64,000 nucleotides of DNA from Billgrantia azerbaijanica (GTDB lineage: Bacteria; Pseudomonadota; Gammaproteobacteria; Pseudomonadales; Halomonadaceae), in NCBI GenBank assembly GCA_004551485.1, contig SBLD01000008.1, forward strand, positions 113,825-177,824. Reading direction: 5' to 3'. Below, in pieces: positions 45,092 to 53,452 of this stretch; positions within the stretch are counted from its first letter, which is position 1, and every line of letters begins with the position of its first letter. The position numbers and the translations under genes were made by a program. The notes under the pieces are model-generated. The model was not told the DNA's origin. It searched no databases and saw only the letters and a list, made by a program, of their open reading frames with translations.

Positions 45092-46402
45092 TCAATCGAG
45101 GTAGCCGGCGCGCTCCATGGTGCGCTGGGTGGCGCGCTGGGCGGCCTGCAGGGCCTGATCGACCGGGCGCTGGCCGGACAGCGCCGAGGCAATCATCTGG
45201 CCGACCTGGGTGCCGACCGACTGGAACTCGGGAATGCCCACGAACTGCACCCCGACGTAGGGGTTGGGCTCCAGGGTCGAGTCGGTGGGGTCGGCGCCCT
45301 GGATGGCGCTCAGCACGAAGTCGGCGAAGGGCGCAGCCTCCTGATAGTTGGGGTTCTCGTAGGTGGACACCCGGGTACCCGGCGGCACGCTGGTCCAGCC
45401 CTCACGCTCGCCGACCAGCTCGACGTACTCCTGGGAGGTCGCCCAGGTGATGAACTCGCGCGCCGCCTCCTTGGCATCCGAGGAGGCGGGGATCGCCAGC
45501 GCCCAGGACCACAGCCAGTGCGAGCCCTTGGGCGTCTCGGCCACCGGCGCCGGGGCGAAGCCCAGCTTGTCGGCGACCTCGGACTCGTCGGGGTCGTAGA
45601 GCTTGCCCGCCGCCGAGGTGGCGTCGACCCACATGGCACAGTTGCCGCGGGAGAACAGCGCCAGGTTCTCGTTGAAACCGTTGGAGCTGGCGCCGGGAGG
45701 CCCGTAGTTGCCGAGCAGGTCGACGTAGAAGGCGATCGCCTCCTGCCAGGCCGGGGAGTCGATCTGCGGCTGCCAGTCCATGTCGAACCAGCGCCCGCCG
45801 AAGGTGTTCACCAGGGTCGAGACGAAGGCCATGTTCTCGCCCCAGCCCGGCTTGCCGCGCAGGCAGATGCCGTAGGTCTCCTCCCCGGGGCGATGCAGCT
45901 GCATGGCCCAATCGCGCACCTGCTCCCAGGTCGGCTGCTCGGGCACCTCGATGCCGGCCTCGTCGAACAGGTCCTGGCGGTAGTACATCATCGAGCTCTC
46001 GCCGTAGAACGGCAGCGCGTGCAGGGTGCCGTTCTCGCTCAGGCCGTCGCGGACCGACTGCAGCAGGTCGTCGACCTGGTACGCCTCGGGCAGGTCGTCG
46101 AGCGGCGCCAGCCAGTCGCGCTCGGCCCAGATGGGCACCTCGTAGGTGCCGATGGTCATGACATCGAACTGGCCGCCGCCGGTGGCGATGTCGGTGGTCA
46201 GGCGCTGGCGCAGCACGTTCTCCTCGAGGACCACCCAGTCCAGCTCGATCCCCGGATGGGCCTGCTCGAAGGCGTCGGTCAGGCTCTGCATGATCACCAT
46301 GTCGTTGTTGTTCACCGTGGCCACGGTGATCGTCTCGGCGTGGGCCGCGGCGGCACCGACGGCCGCGATGCCGGCGAGGGGTAAGGCGCGTGTGACCTTC
46401 AT
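45092..46402 (-). CDS. smoE: Periplasmic sorbitol/mannitol-binding protein of the ABC transporter
   Basis: 436 residues from ATG 46402 behind AGGAG; the longer frame (46480) lacks a ribosome-binding site. A signal peptide ends at AHA-E (KVTRALPLAGIAAVGAAAAHAE). The mature protein has the type I sugar-binding fold: TVATVNNNDMVIMQSLTDAFEQAHPGIELDWVVLEENVLRQRLTTDIATGGGQFDVMTIGTYEVPIWAERDWL resembles polyol receptors. Name by analogy with the smo operon. The upstream gap carries two GATC palindromes, possible regulator sites. Confidence 0.92.
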   Translation of the reverse strand: MKVTRALPLAGIAAVGAAAAHAETITVATVNNNDMVIMQSLTDAFEQAHPGIELDWVVLEENVLRQRLTTDIATGGGQFDVMTIGTYEVPIWAERDWLAPLDDLPEAYQVDDLLQSVRDGLSENGTLHALPFYGESSMMYYRQDLFDEAGIEVPEQPTWEQVRDWAMQLHRPGEETYGICLRGKPGWGENMAFVSTLVNTFGGRWFDMDWQPQIDSPAWQEAIAFYVDLLGNYGPPGASSNGFNENLALFSRGNCAMWVDATSAAGKLYDPDESEVADKLGFAPAPVAETPKGSHWLWSWALAIPASSDAKEAAREFITWATSQEYVELVGEREGWTSVPPGTRVSTYENPNYQEAAPFADFVLSAIQGADPTDSTLEPNPYVGVQFVGIPEFQSVGTQVGQMIASALSGQRPVDQALQAAQRATQRTMERAGYLD

Positions 46403-46468
46403 GGCTTGGCTCCTGTGGCTTGCCCAGTGGGCGATTTGGCGTTGTTGTGGAAAGCCGCGATCGCGTTT

Positions 46469-46504
46469 TTGATCAATCAACTCAGCTATCGATCAAATGA
46501 TCGA
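46469..46504. promoter_or_regulatory. Two palindromes upstream of smoE (candidate SorC-regulator operators)
   Basis: TCGATCAAATGATCGA (46489-46504; 7-bp arms around AA) and TTGATCAA (46469-46476) both contain TGATC and lie 67-102 nt before the smoE start, between smoE and its regulator gene. The assignment to the regulator is inference from place and symmetry. Confidence 0.5.
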
Positions 46505-46555
46505 ACAGGAGCGCAGGAAACGCAAAGCCTTGGCGTTAGACTTTGGGCTAAGGGA

Positions 46556-47533
46556 TCAGAGGTTTTCGGCCTCGATGATGAACCGCGCCGCGTTCTCGTC
46601 GGTGATCAGGCCCTTGAGCCAGCCGCCGCGCAGCGCGGCGAGGATCGCCGGCCCCTTGTCGCGGCCGCCGGCCAGCGCCACCAGCGCCTGGTCGCGGAAC
46701 ATTTCCAGCGGCAGGCTGGTGACGCGGCGGGTGATCGAGCAGTCGATCACCTCGCCGTTCTGGTTCAGCGGCCAGCCCAGCAGCTCCCCCACCGCCTGGC
46801 GCGAGAGCAGCTCGTCGAGTTCCGCCTCGCTGATGAAGTGATCCTGGAACAGGGTCGCCTGGCGGTCGATGCGCCCCACGCCGATGAAGGCGGCCTCGGC
46901 CTCCTTGGCGACCTCGGCAATGGCCTGGAACAGCCGCTGGTTGAGCATCGCCTCCTTCTCCTCCACCGACCCGGCGACCACCGGCGCCGGCAGCAGGAAA
47001 CGCTCGCCGCCGGTCTTGTCGGCCAGCACCATGACCCCGTCGTAGCGGTTCGCGGAACCGTCGCGGGCGACGTTGCCCACCAGCGACACGAAGCGGTGCT
47101 GGGGCCGGTCGAGGCGGCTCAGCGCCTCGACCATGGCGCGCACCGAGCGGCCGGTGCCCAGCGACAGGGTCAGCGGCTCGGAGCGGTCCAGGTAGCGGGC
47201 GAGCCGCTCGGCGGCGGCCACCGCCAGGTAGTGGGCGCTGCCATTGGACGCCTCGGGGTCGGCCGGCACCACGTCGCAGAAGTCCAGTCCGAAGCGCTTG
47301 AGGATGGCATCCGACATCACCATGCAGTTGGCCAGCGGATGATCGATGTGCACCTTGACCAGCCCCTCCTGGCGCGCCAGGGCGAGCAGCCGCTGCACGC
47401 CGGGGCGCGACACGCCGAGCTGGCTGGCGATCTCGTCCTGGGTGCGCCCTCCCACATAGGAGAGCCAGGCCGCCCGGGCGGCCTGGTCGAGCTTGCGATC
47501 GAACTTGTCCACGTCGGTGTGTCCCTTCTTCAA
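46556..47533 (-). CDS. smoC: SorC-family sugar-binding transcriptional regulator
   Basis: 325 residues: an N-terminal helix-turn-helix (RAAWLSYVGGRTQDEIASQLGVSRPGVQRLLALARQEGLVKVHI) and a C-terminal NagB-like effector domain (LTLSLGTGRSVRAMVEALSRLD.., FIGVGRIDRQATLF, DCSITRRVTSLPLE). SorC proteins bind phosphorylated sugars and control adjacent polyol operons. Encoded just upstream of smoE on the same strand, matching the regulator position of the Rhodobacter smo operon, where smoC leads the cluster. Activator or repressor is not shown. Confidence 0.9.
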   Translation of the reverse strand: MKKGHTDVDKFDRKLDQAARAAWLSYVGGRTQDEIASQLGVSRPGVQRLLALARQEGLVKVHIDHPLANCMVMSDAILKRFGLDFCDVVPADPEASNGSAHYLAVAAAERLARYLDRSEPLTLSLGTGRSVRAMVEALSRLDRPQHRFVSLVGNVARDGSANRYDGVMVLADKTGGERFLLPAPVVAGSVEEKEAMLNQRLFQAIAEVAKEAEAAFIGVGRIDRQATLFQDHFISEAELDELLSRQAVGELLGWPLNQNGEVIDCSITRRVTSLPLEMFRDQALVALAGGRDKGPAILAALRGGWLKGLITDENAARFIIEAENL

Positions 47534-47560
47534 TCTGTCGAACGAATCATGGGTCGGCCG

Positions 47561-48130
47561 TCACGCCGAGCCAAAGTAGCGCTCGCGATCCGCGGCGGTG
47601 ATGTCACTGATGTGCAGCGGAAAACGGTTGCTGCCACGGTCGGCATAGAAGTGGCGCAGCGTGCGTTCGATGGTGGGAAAGGCAAGAGCGTTCCAGGGCA
47701 CTTCGTGCTCCTCGAAGAGGGCCACTTCCAGGCTCTCGGGGCCGGCCGCGAAGCTACCCGTCAGGTCGGCACGAAACATCATGTAGACCTGATTGATGTG
47801 CGGCAGGTTGATCAGGGTGTAGAGGCCGTGGATATGTACCTCGGCGCAGGCCTCCTCCAGGGTCTCGCGCGCCGCCGCCTCCAGGGTGGTCTCGGCGTTC
47901 TCCATGAACCCCGCCGGCAGCGTCCAGAAGCCCTTGCGCGGGGCGATGGCGCGCCGACACAGCAGCACCCGCGAGCCGCTGACCGGCAGCGTCCCCGCGA
48001 CGATGCGCGGGTTCTGGTAGTGAATGGTCCCGCACGCATCGCACAGGTAGCGCGGGCGATCATCGCCCTCCGGGATGGCGAAACGCACGGGATTGCCGCA
48101 GTGGCTGCAGAAGTTCATAGCACCGTTCAT
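47561..48130 (-). CDS. Nudix hydrolase with N-terminal zinc ribbon
   Basis: 189 residues. Two C-x2-C pairs (FCSHCGNPV and YLCDACGTIHYQNP) make an N-terminal zinc ribbon. The Nudix box is GFMENAETTLEAAARETLEEA, with the final glycine position changed to cysteine. This layout fits NADH pyrophosphatase-like or ADP-ribose-type hydrolases. GGGAG lies before ATG 48130; a second ATG at 48118 is possible. It is divergent from the NudL-like gene. The C-terminal 40 residues (RTLRHFYADRG..FPLHISDI) are typical of this group. Confidence 0.85.
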   Translation of the reverse strand: MNGAMNFCSHCGNPVRFAIPEGDDRPRYLCDACGTIHYQNPRIVAGTLPVSGSRVLLCRRAIAPRKGFWTLPAGFMENAETTLEAAARETLEEACAEVHIHGLYTLINLPHINQVYMMFRADLTGSFAAGPESLEVALFEEHEVPWNALAFPTIERTLRHFYADRGSNRFPLHISDITAADRERYFGSA

Positions 48131-48228
48131 GAAACTCCCTGGCGGGCTGGCGGGCGGTGCAGGTACCGCCCGGAGTCGGGCTTGACGCCGCTCACGGCGG
48201 CCGGGTAGAAGGAATCAAACCCGATGGA

Positions 48229-48888
48229 ATGTCCATGTTAGAGAATCTTCGCGAACGCCTGCAAGCGCATGCCCCGCGCCGCCTCGCGCTCGACGGCGTC
48301 CCCCAGGCGGCGGTACTGCTGCCGATCGTGGCGCGCCCCGAGCCGACCCTGCTGTTCACCCGCCGCGCCGGCCACCTCTCCACCCACAGCGGCCAGGTGG
48401 CCTTCCCCGGCGGTAAGCGCGAGGAGGCCGACCCGGACCTGCTGGCCACGGCGCTGCGCGAATCCGCCGAGGAGATCGCCCTGCCGTCGGAGCGCGTCGA
48501 GCTGCTCGGCCGGCTGTCCGACGTGCTGTCGCTGCACGGTATCCGCGTCACCCCCTACGTGGGCCTGATCCCGCCGGAGCTGGCGCTCGTCCCCGATCCG
48601 GCCGAACTGGATGCCATCTTCGAGGTGCCGCTGGCGTTCTTCCTCGCCGACCGACGTCACCATACCGACGTCATTCCGGTCAACGGCCGCCCCCACTACG
48701 TGCCCAGCTACCACACGGCCGGCCAGGTGATCTGGGGGCTCTCGGCAATGATGCTGGTGGAGTTGCTGGCCGAGGGCTTCGGCCGCCCGGTGAGCCTGTT
48801 CCGCGAGCCCGCGGAGGGTCGGCTGTGCTACTTCCCCAACCGCGAGACGATGGTCCATCAGGACCTGTCGCGCCCCTCGCGAGCCTGA
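48229..48888 (+). CDS. nudL: Nudix CoA pyrophosphatase-like protein
   Basis: About 219 residues from ATG 48229 (a second start at 48235 is as good). The UPF0035 signature LFTRRAGHLSTHSGQVAFPGG and a standard Nudix box GGKREEADPDLLATALRESAEEIAL are contiguous, as in NudL/YeaB proteins that split CoA and acyl-CoAs. Followed after 1 nt by the oxygenase gene, it appears to start a four-gene transcript that continues through a histidine kinase and its regulator. Confidence 0.85.
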   Translation: MSMLENLRERLQAHAPRRLALDGVPQAAVLLPIVARPEPTLLFTRRAGHLSTHSGQVAFPGGKREEADPDLLATALRESAEEIALPSERVELLGRLSDVLSLHGIRVTPYVGLIPPELALVPDPAELDAIFEVPLAFFLADRRHHTDVIPVNGRPHYVPSYHTAGQVIWGLSAMMLVELLAEGFGRPVSLFREPAEGRLCYFPNRETMVHQDLSRPSRA

Positions 48889-48889
48889 C

Positions 48890-49552
48890 ATGGGAACCCT
48901 GTCCACGCCCCCTGCCCTGGCCCCCGCGGCGCTTCCCGACCTGGTCGACGCCCTGGTGGCACGCGGCTGGTACGTCGGCGAGAACGTCCTCGACGCCGCC
49001 CTGTGCCACGAGCTGTACCGCGAACTGACGACCCTGGCCGACCACGACGCCCTGGCGGCGGCCGGCATCGGCCGCGGCACCGAGCACGTGCTGCGCCGCG
49101 ACATCCGCGGCGACGCCATCCACTGGCTCGACCGCGAGAGCCTTGCCCAGCGCCGCTTTCTGGCGGCCATGGGAACCCTCCAGCAGGCGCTCAACCAGGC
49201 GCTGTTCCTGGGGCTCTTCGAATACGAGGCGCACTTCGCCCACTACCCGCCCGGGGCCTTCTACAAGAAGCACCTCGACAGCTTCCGCGGCCGCGCCAAC
49301 CGGGTGGTCTCCACCGTGGGCTACCTCAACCCCGAGTGGCCCGCCGACGCCGGCGGCGAGATGGTGATCTTTGCCCCCGACGCCCCCGAGCGCGAGGTGG
49401 CACGGGTGCGCCCCCAGGCCGGCACCTTCGCCTGCTTCCTCGCCGACCGCGTGCCCCACGAGGTGCTGCCGACCCGCCGACCGCGGGCCAGCATCGCCGG
49501 CTGGTTCCGGCGCAACGCCTCGCTGGGCGGCCGGGTGGACCCGGCGCACTGA
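48890..49552 (+). CDS. 2-oxoglutarate/Fe(II)-dependent oxygenase (prolyl 4-hydroxylase-like)
   Basis: 220 residues with the double-stranded beta-helix core of P4H-type dioxygenases. Iron ligands H128 and D130 (KKHLDSF) and H190 (RVPHEVLP) and the 2-oxoglutarate arginine R199 (RPRASIAGWF) are all present. HYPPGAFYKKHLDSFRG..RVVSTVGYLNPEWPADAGGEMVIF is the conserved centre. Bacterial relatives hydroxylate protein side chains, for example of elongation or ribosomal factors. The stop overlaps the kinase start (TGATG). Confidence 0.88.
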   Translation: MGTLSTPPALAPAALPDLVDALVARGWYVGENVLDAALCHELYRELTTLADHDALAAAGIGRGTEHVLRRDIRGDAIHWLDRESLAQRRFLAAMGTLQQALNQALFLGLFEYEAHFAHYPPGAFYKKHLDSFRGRANRVVSTVGYLNPEWPADAGGEMVIFAPDAPEREVARVRPQAGTFACFLADRVPHEVLPTRRPRASIAGWFRRNASLGGRVDPAH

Positions 49553-51147
49553 TGGCGGGCGGCGACGACACACTCCGCGCGCGCCTGGCCGAGCTGGAGG
49601 CACGCTGCGCCGCGCTTGCGGCCGAGAAGGCGACGCTCGAGGTCCGGATCGCCGCTCTCGATGAAGAGAAGCGCCACTACCGGTGGCTGGCCGAGAGCAC
49701 CACCGACCTGATCTCGCGCCACGCCCGCGACGGCACCTTCCTCTACGCCTCCCAGGCGGCGCGCGACCTGCTCGGCTACGAACCGGAGGAGCTGATCGGC
49801 GTCTCCGCCTACGACCTCTTCCATCCGTCGGACCTCGCCGACCTGCTCAACAAGTCGCCGCGGGTCTACTACCACGATGGCTTCTACCAGCAGACCTACC
49901 GCTTCCGTGCCAAGGCCGGCCACTACGTCTGGTTCGAGACGACCAGCCGCACGCGACGCGACCCGGCCAGCGGCGAGCTGCTCGACATCCTCTGCGTCTC
50001 GCGCGACGTGAGCCGGCGCATCCGCGCCGAGGCCAACCGCGAGCGCCTCGCCCGGGTGGTGGAGTCGACCACCGACTACGTGCTCTTCGTCGACGGTGAC
50101 GAGCGGATCTTCACCTCCAACGAGGCCGCGCGCCGCCTGCTGGGCCTGCCCCGCGACGGGCAGCGCGTGTGTCTCGAGCGCGCCTACACGGCGGAATCAC
50201 TCGCCGTGCTGCGCGAGATCGTGCTGCCCGCCGTGGCCCGCTACGGCTCCTGGAGCGGCGAGCTGGCGATGCGCGGCCCCAAGGGGCCGGTGCCGGTGCT
50301 CAGCGTGGTGCTCGCCCACCACGGCCCCGGCGCCGAACCGGATCACCTGTCGCTGCTCAATCGCGACATCAGCCTGCGCCAGGCCGCCGAGGCCCAGGCG
50401 CGTCGCCACCAGGAGCAGATCGCCCACGCCAACCGCCTGGCCACCACCGGCGAGCTCGCCTCCAACATCGCCCACGAACTCAACCAACCGTTGGGCGCCA
50501 TCGCCAACTACACCAGCGGCGCCCTGATGCAGCTCGCCGCCGACCCGGGCCGCCCGGCCGGCGACCTGGAGCTGCCGCTCTCGCGCATCAACGACCAGGT
50601 CCAGCGCCTCGCCGAGCGACTGCGCCATATCCGCCATTTCGTGCGCAAGGGCCAGACCCGGCCGCGCCCCGTGGTCCTGCTCGAGGTCGTCGACGCCGCC
50701 TGCCGGCTCTGCGAATGGCAATACCAGCAGGGCGGCATCGCCCTCGAGCACGAGCTGCCCGAGACGCTGCCGCGGGTGCTGGCCGACCCGGTGGCCCTCG
50801 AGCAGGTGCTGGTCAATCTGCTGCTCAACGCCCTGGAGGCGAGCCGCGGGTGGCCCGGCGCCACGCGCGTGGCGATCCGCGCCCACCGCTCCGGCCCGCG
50901 CGAAGTCACCGTCACGGTGAGCGACCAGGGCCCCGGCATCGACGCCGCTCAGGCCGAACGCCTCTTCACCCCCTTCCACACCACGCGACCCGACGGCCTG
51001 GGCATGGGGCTTGCCATCAGCCACTCGCTGATGGAGGCCATGGGCGGCAGCCTGGCTCTGGCGCCGCCCGATGGTTCCGACGGCGCCACCTTTGCGGGTA
51101 CACTGCAGGCCGAGCCCGGCACGCTGCCGCGGCCTCGCCCCGATTGA
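49552..51147 (+). CDS. PAS-domain sensor histidine kinase
   Basis: 531 residues with no membrane segment, so cytoplasmic. A short coiled-coil (10-45) leads to PAS 1 (about 45-155, ESTTDLISRHARDGTFLYASQAARDLLGYEPEELIG), then PAS 2 (about 168-275). The phosphoacceptor His308 is in ELASNIAHELNQPLGAIANY; the ATPase domain has NLLLNALEA, DQGPGID and GLGMGLAISHS. The H-box and lack of transmembrane segments resemble FixL/TodS-type sensors. Paired with the response regulator 33 nt downstream. The signal is unknown; the PAS domains show no haem-binding histidine that I can identify. Confidence 0.93.
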   Translation: MAGGDDTLRARLAELEARCAALAAEKATLEVRIAALDEEKRHYRWLAESTTDLISRHARDGTFLYASQAARDLLGYEPEELIGVSAYDLFHPSDLADLLNKSPRVYYHDGFYQQTYRFRAKAGHYVWFETTSRTRRDPASGELLDILCVSRDVSRRIRAEANRERLARVVESTTDYVLFVDGDERIFTSNEAARRLLGLPRDGQRVCLERAYTAESLAVLREIVLPAVARYGSWSGELAMRGPKGPVPVLSVVLAHHGPGAEPDHLSLLNRDISLRQAAEAQARRHQEQIAHANRLATTGELASNIAHELNQPLGAIANYTSGALMQLAADPGRPAGDLELPLSRINDQVQRLAERLRHIRHFVRKGQTRPRPVVLLEVVDAACRLCEWQYQQGGIALEHELPETLPRVLADPVALEQVLVNLLLNALEASRGWPGATRVAIRAHRSGPREVTVTVSDQGPGIDAAQAERLFTPFHTTRPDGLGMGLAISHSLMEAMGGSLALAPPDGSDGATFAGTLQAEPGTLPRPRPD

Positions 51148-51180
51148 TCTTCTCGATGACTGGCCGCCCCGGAGCCTCGC

Positions 51181-51831
51181 GTGTCCCACGCCACTGATCC
51201 TCAGCCCTGCATCGCCGTGGTCGACGACGACGATGCCCTGCGCGAATCGCTCGCCTGGCTGCTCGACTCGGTCGGCCTGAGCACCTGCGCCTACCCCGAC
51301 GGCGACGCCTTCCTCGCCGCCGCGCCCGAACGCCACGCCGCCGTGTTGCTGGATGTGCGCATGCCCGGCCTCTCCGGCCTGCAGGTGCAGCAGCGCCTGA
51401 ACGAGCGAGGCGACAGTGCCCCGGTGATCTTCATGACCGGCCACGGCGACGTGCCCATGGCGGTGGCCGCGCTCAAGGCCGGCGCCTTCGACTTCATCGA
51501 GAAGCCCTTCAACCACCAGCAGCTGATCGACACCGTGCAGCAGGCGCTGGCCGAGCACCGCCGCCTGTGCGCGACCCGCAGCCGGCTCGAGATGCTGCAC
51601 GAGCGCTACGCCGCGCTGCGTCCCAAGGAACGGCAGATCCTGGTACACGTCGCCGAGGGCATGACCAGCCGCGAGATCGCCGAGCACCTCGGCATCAGCG
51701 CCAAGACGGTGGAGGTCTACCGCCTGCGCGCCATGAAAGCGCTGGGCGCCGCCAACCTGGCCGAGCTGGTGCGACTGTGCGTGGCGCTGGGGCTGGTGGA
51801 CGCCCTGCCCGGTGGCGGCCATGCCCCCTGA
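51181..51831 (+). CDS. FixJ/NarL-type response regulator
   Basis: 216 residues from a GTG at 51181 behind GGAG. The receiver has D15-D18, phosphoacceptor D58 (VLLDVRMPG), T in FMTGHGD and K in FIEKPF. The LuxR-type helix-turn-helix is PKERQILVHVAEGMTSREIAEHLGISAKTVEVYRLRAMKALG. Together with the upstream PAS kinase it is a complete two-component system. The MITE inserted 14 nt after the stop may now serve as its transcription end. Confidence 0.93.
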   Translation: MSHATDPQPCIAVVDDDDALRESLAWLLDSVGLSTCAYPDGDAFLAAAPERHAAVLLDVRMPGLSGLQVQQRLNERGDSAPVIFMTGHGDVPMAVAALKAGAFDFIEKPFNHQQLIDTVQQALAEHRRLCATRSRLEMLHERYAALRPKERQILVHVAEGMTSREIAEHLGISAKTVEVYRLRAMKALGAANLAELVRLCVALGLVDALPGGGHAP

Positions 51832-51840
51832 GCCACCGCC

Positions 51841-51989
51841 CTCAGAGGGTGTTTACAAATGTCACGAGCGACGGCCAGGCAAGGCGAAATCAGCTGAAAA
51901 AGCGGAGTTTACGAGCGTGTAAATGAGCATTTTGAGGCTGATTTCAACGCCGCATGGCCTAGCGCAGTAGTTTGTAAACACCCTCTCAG
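51841..51989. mobile_element. 139-bp MITE with 5-bp target-site duplication
   Basis: The element (51846-51984) has perfect 14-bp terminal inverted repeats, AGGGTGTTTACAAA and TTTGTAAACACCCT. The direct repeat CTCAG flanks it on both sides (51841-51845 and 51985-51989). Subterminal parts are also imperfectly inverted (GAAATCAGC against GCTGATTTC), so the whole can fold on itself. It has no coding capacity. It would be moved in trans by a transposase that recognises these ends; I do not recognise the parent insertion sequence. Confidence 0.8.
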
Positions 51990-52044
51990 GGGCCATCGCG
52001 ATGCCGCTCGAGGGCCGCTACCCACCACGCCCACTCCAAAAACA

Positions 52045-52079
52045 CGCCAAGGGTGTATTGGCAGCATACACCCTTGGCG
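52045..52079 (-). terminator. Intrinsic terminator of the porin gene
   Basis: A 14-bp perfect stem (CGCCAAGGGTGTAT at 52045-52058 and its complement at 52066-52079). On the minus strand it is followed by GTGTTTTTGG, 21 nt past the porin stop. Confidence 0.85.
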
Positions 52080-52099
52080 CCCTATTATTGAGCAACGGG

Positions 52100-53278
52100 T
52101 TACAATGAATAGGCCATGTACAGCCAAGCCTTTTGCGTGTCTACACTATGCTCATCGGCATCATAATCAGCGTATTTGGCGCCAACCGAAAATTGCGGAG
52201 TCAGCTTCCAGTTGGCAACGAAATCAATTTCGCTCCCATAAGAACTGCTGCCATTGTCGGCTTCATAGTCATGGTAGACCAAGGCAAGATTCACCCTTTC
52301 CAGCGGACTTCCTGACACGCTGACGTAACGGTCGACAAGTCCATCGGCCGGAATCCTCAGGAACTGGTCCGCCCATCCATTCTTGCCGTGCAAGGTGGCC
52401 AAGGGTGTCTGCACGGCATTGGTTCCGTCACCTTCCAGCAGCTCGTAAGCCCCCAAGAGCTTGACCCCAGCGACAGTCAGGCTGAGCTCAGCGAGCCCGT
52501 AGTCGAGGTCGTAGTCACTGGGATTATCGGCAGCGTCGCTCTGCCTGGCATATTCCAAGACATAGCCCAGGGCCATTCCGGCACTGATAGCGCCCGCCCC
52601 GGTAAGCCGAAGGCCAAAGGTTTCCGAAGACAGTCCCGGTGCATCTTCTTCGAAATCGAGCCAGTAACCATACCCCGTGGCCTTGAGCCAAGGGAGGGCG
52701 TCATAGCTGACATTGAGCAGGTGGCTATCCTGATCCTGCCGGGCCCCCGTAATCATGTTCCGCTGCCAGAGGTAGCCATACGTGGCCACCAGGCCCGGCA
52801 GCGCTTCCGTCACGACGGTTGCGGCATCAAAGGTCTGTTCCTGCTGGCGCCAGCCGACGTTACCGACCCAGCGATGATTGTCCAGAATGACACGCTGCCG
52901 ACCGAGCTTGGCCACGGTGTCGGTGAGTCCACCATACTCCAGATACGCCCTGTTGAGTTCCGTCACTTCCGGATCGGCCACCACCGGGGTATCGGCATCC
53001 TGGTAATTATCGAACTTCACCGCCCGGGTATCGCTGAACTCGATATGTCCCACCAGCCCATGAACCCCCCCCGTACGATACCCAAGGCGAGTACGGACGG
53101 TGGAAGCCTCCGCCTCTTTATCGAACCCGTCCTGGTCCACCAGCTCAAACCGGTAGCGCACGTCGAGATTCACCTTGCCACTTCCGATGGCGTCCAGAAA
53201 ATCATTCTGCGCCTGAACGGAAGAAGCAAAAAAGGAAAGCGCGACAATTCCCGCAGACAACTTGACCCTCGACTTCAT
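52100..53278 (-). CDS. Outer-membrane beta-barrel protein (alginate-export-like porin)
   Basis: 392 residues with a signal peptide (LSAGIVALSFFASSVQA) and alternating beta-strand pattern ending in a C-terminal aromatic-rich strand (AWLYMAYSL). LGRQRVILDNHRWVGNVGWRQQEQTFDA is characteristic of the alginate-export/AlgE-like porin group. It forms an outer-membrane channel of unknown substrate. It follows cusA by 174 nt on the same strand but has its own terminator; co-expression with the copper pump is possible, not shown. By eye its GC is lower than the left half of the window. Confidence 0.75.
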   Translation of the reverse strand: MKSRVKLSAGIVALSFFASSVQAQNDFLDAIGSGKVNLDVRYRFELVDQDGFDKEAEASTVRTRLGYRTGGVHGLVGHIEFSDTRAVKFDNYQDADTPVVADPEVTELNRAYLEYGGLTDTVAKLGRQRVILDNHRWVGNVGWRQQEQTFDAATVVTEALPGLVATYGYLWQRNMITGARQDQDSHLLNVSYDALPWLKATGYGYWLDFEEDAPGLSSETFGLRLTGAGAISAGMALGYVLEYARQSDAADNPSDYDLDYGLAELSLTVAGVKLLGAYELLEGDGTNAVQTPLATLHGKNGWADQFLRIPADGLVDRYVSVSGSPLERVNLALVYHDYEADNGSSSYGSEIDFVANWKLTPQFSVGAKYADYDADEHSVDTQKAWLYMAYSL

Positions 53279-53452
53279 CCTGACCCCCGCAATTCATGAC
53301 GTGGACTTGACTCTCCCGCAGTGCGAAATCCCCTCGCACTGGACCAGTGTTAAGCACCCCCGCCACATCGTCCTTGACCATCATCAACCAGTCATGAAAA
53401 TAGGATTGTTCTGCAACTTTTTGTTCGCCACCCTCCTCTCACGACACGGCCC

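Noticed and set aside
46556-47533. Regulator considered as a DeoR or LacI protein
   Set aside because: The N-terminal helix-turn-helix and the C-terminal G-T-G-R-S and I-G-V-G-R-I motifs belong to the SorC family; no LacI periplasmic-binding fold is present.
51841-51989. Inverted repeat taken simply as a rho-independent terminator
   Set aside because: The exact 5-bp direct duplication outside the 14-bp ends and the 139-bp length point to a transposed element; terminator action would be secondary.
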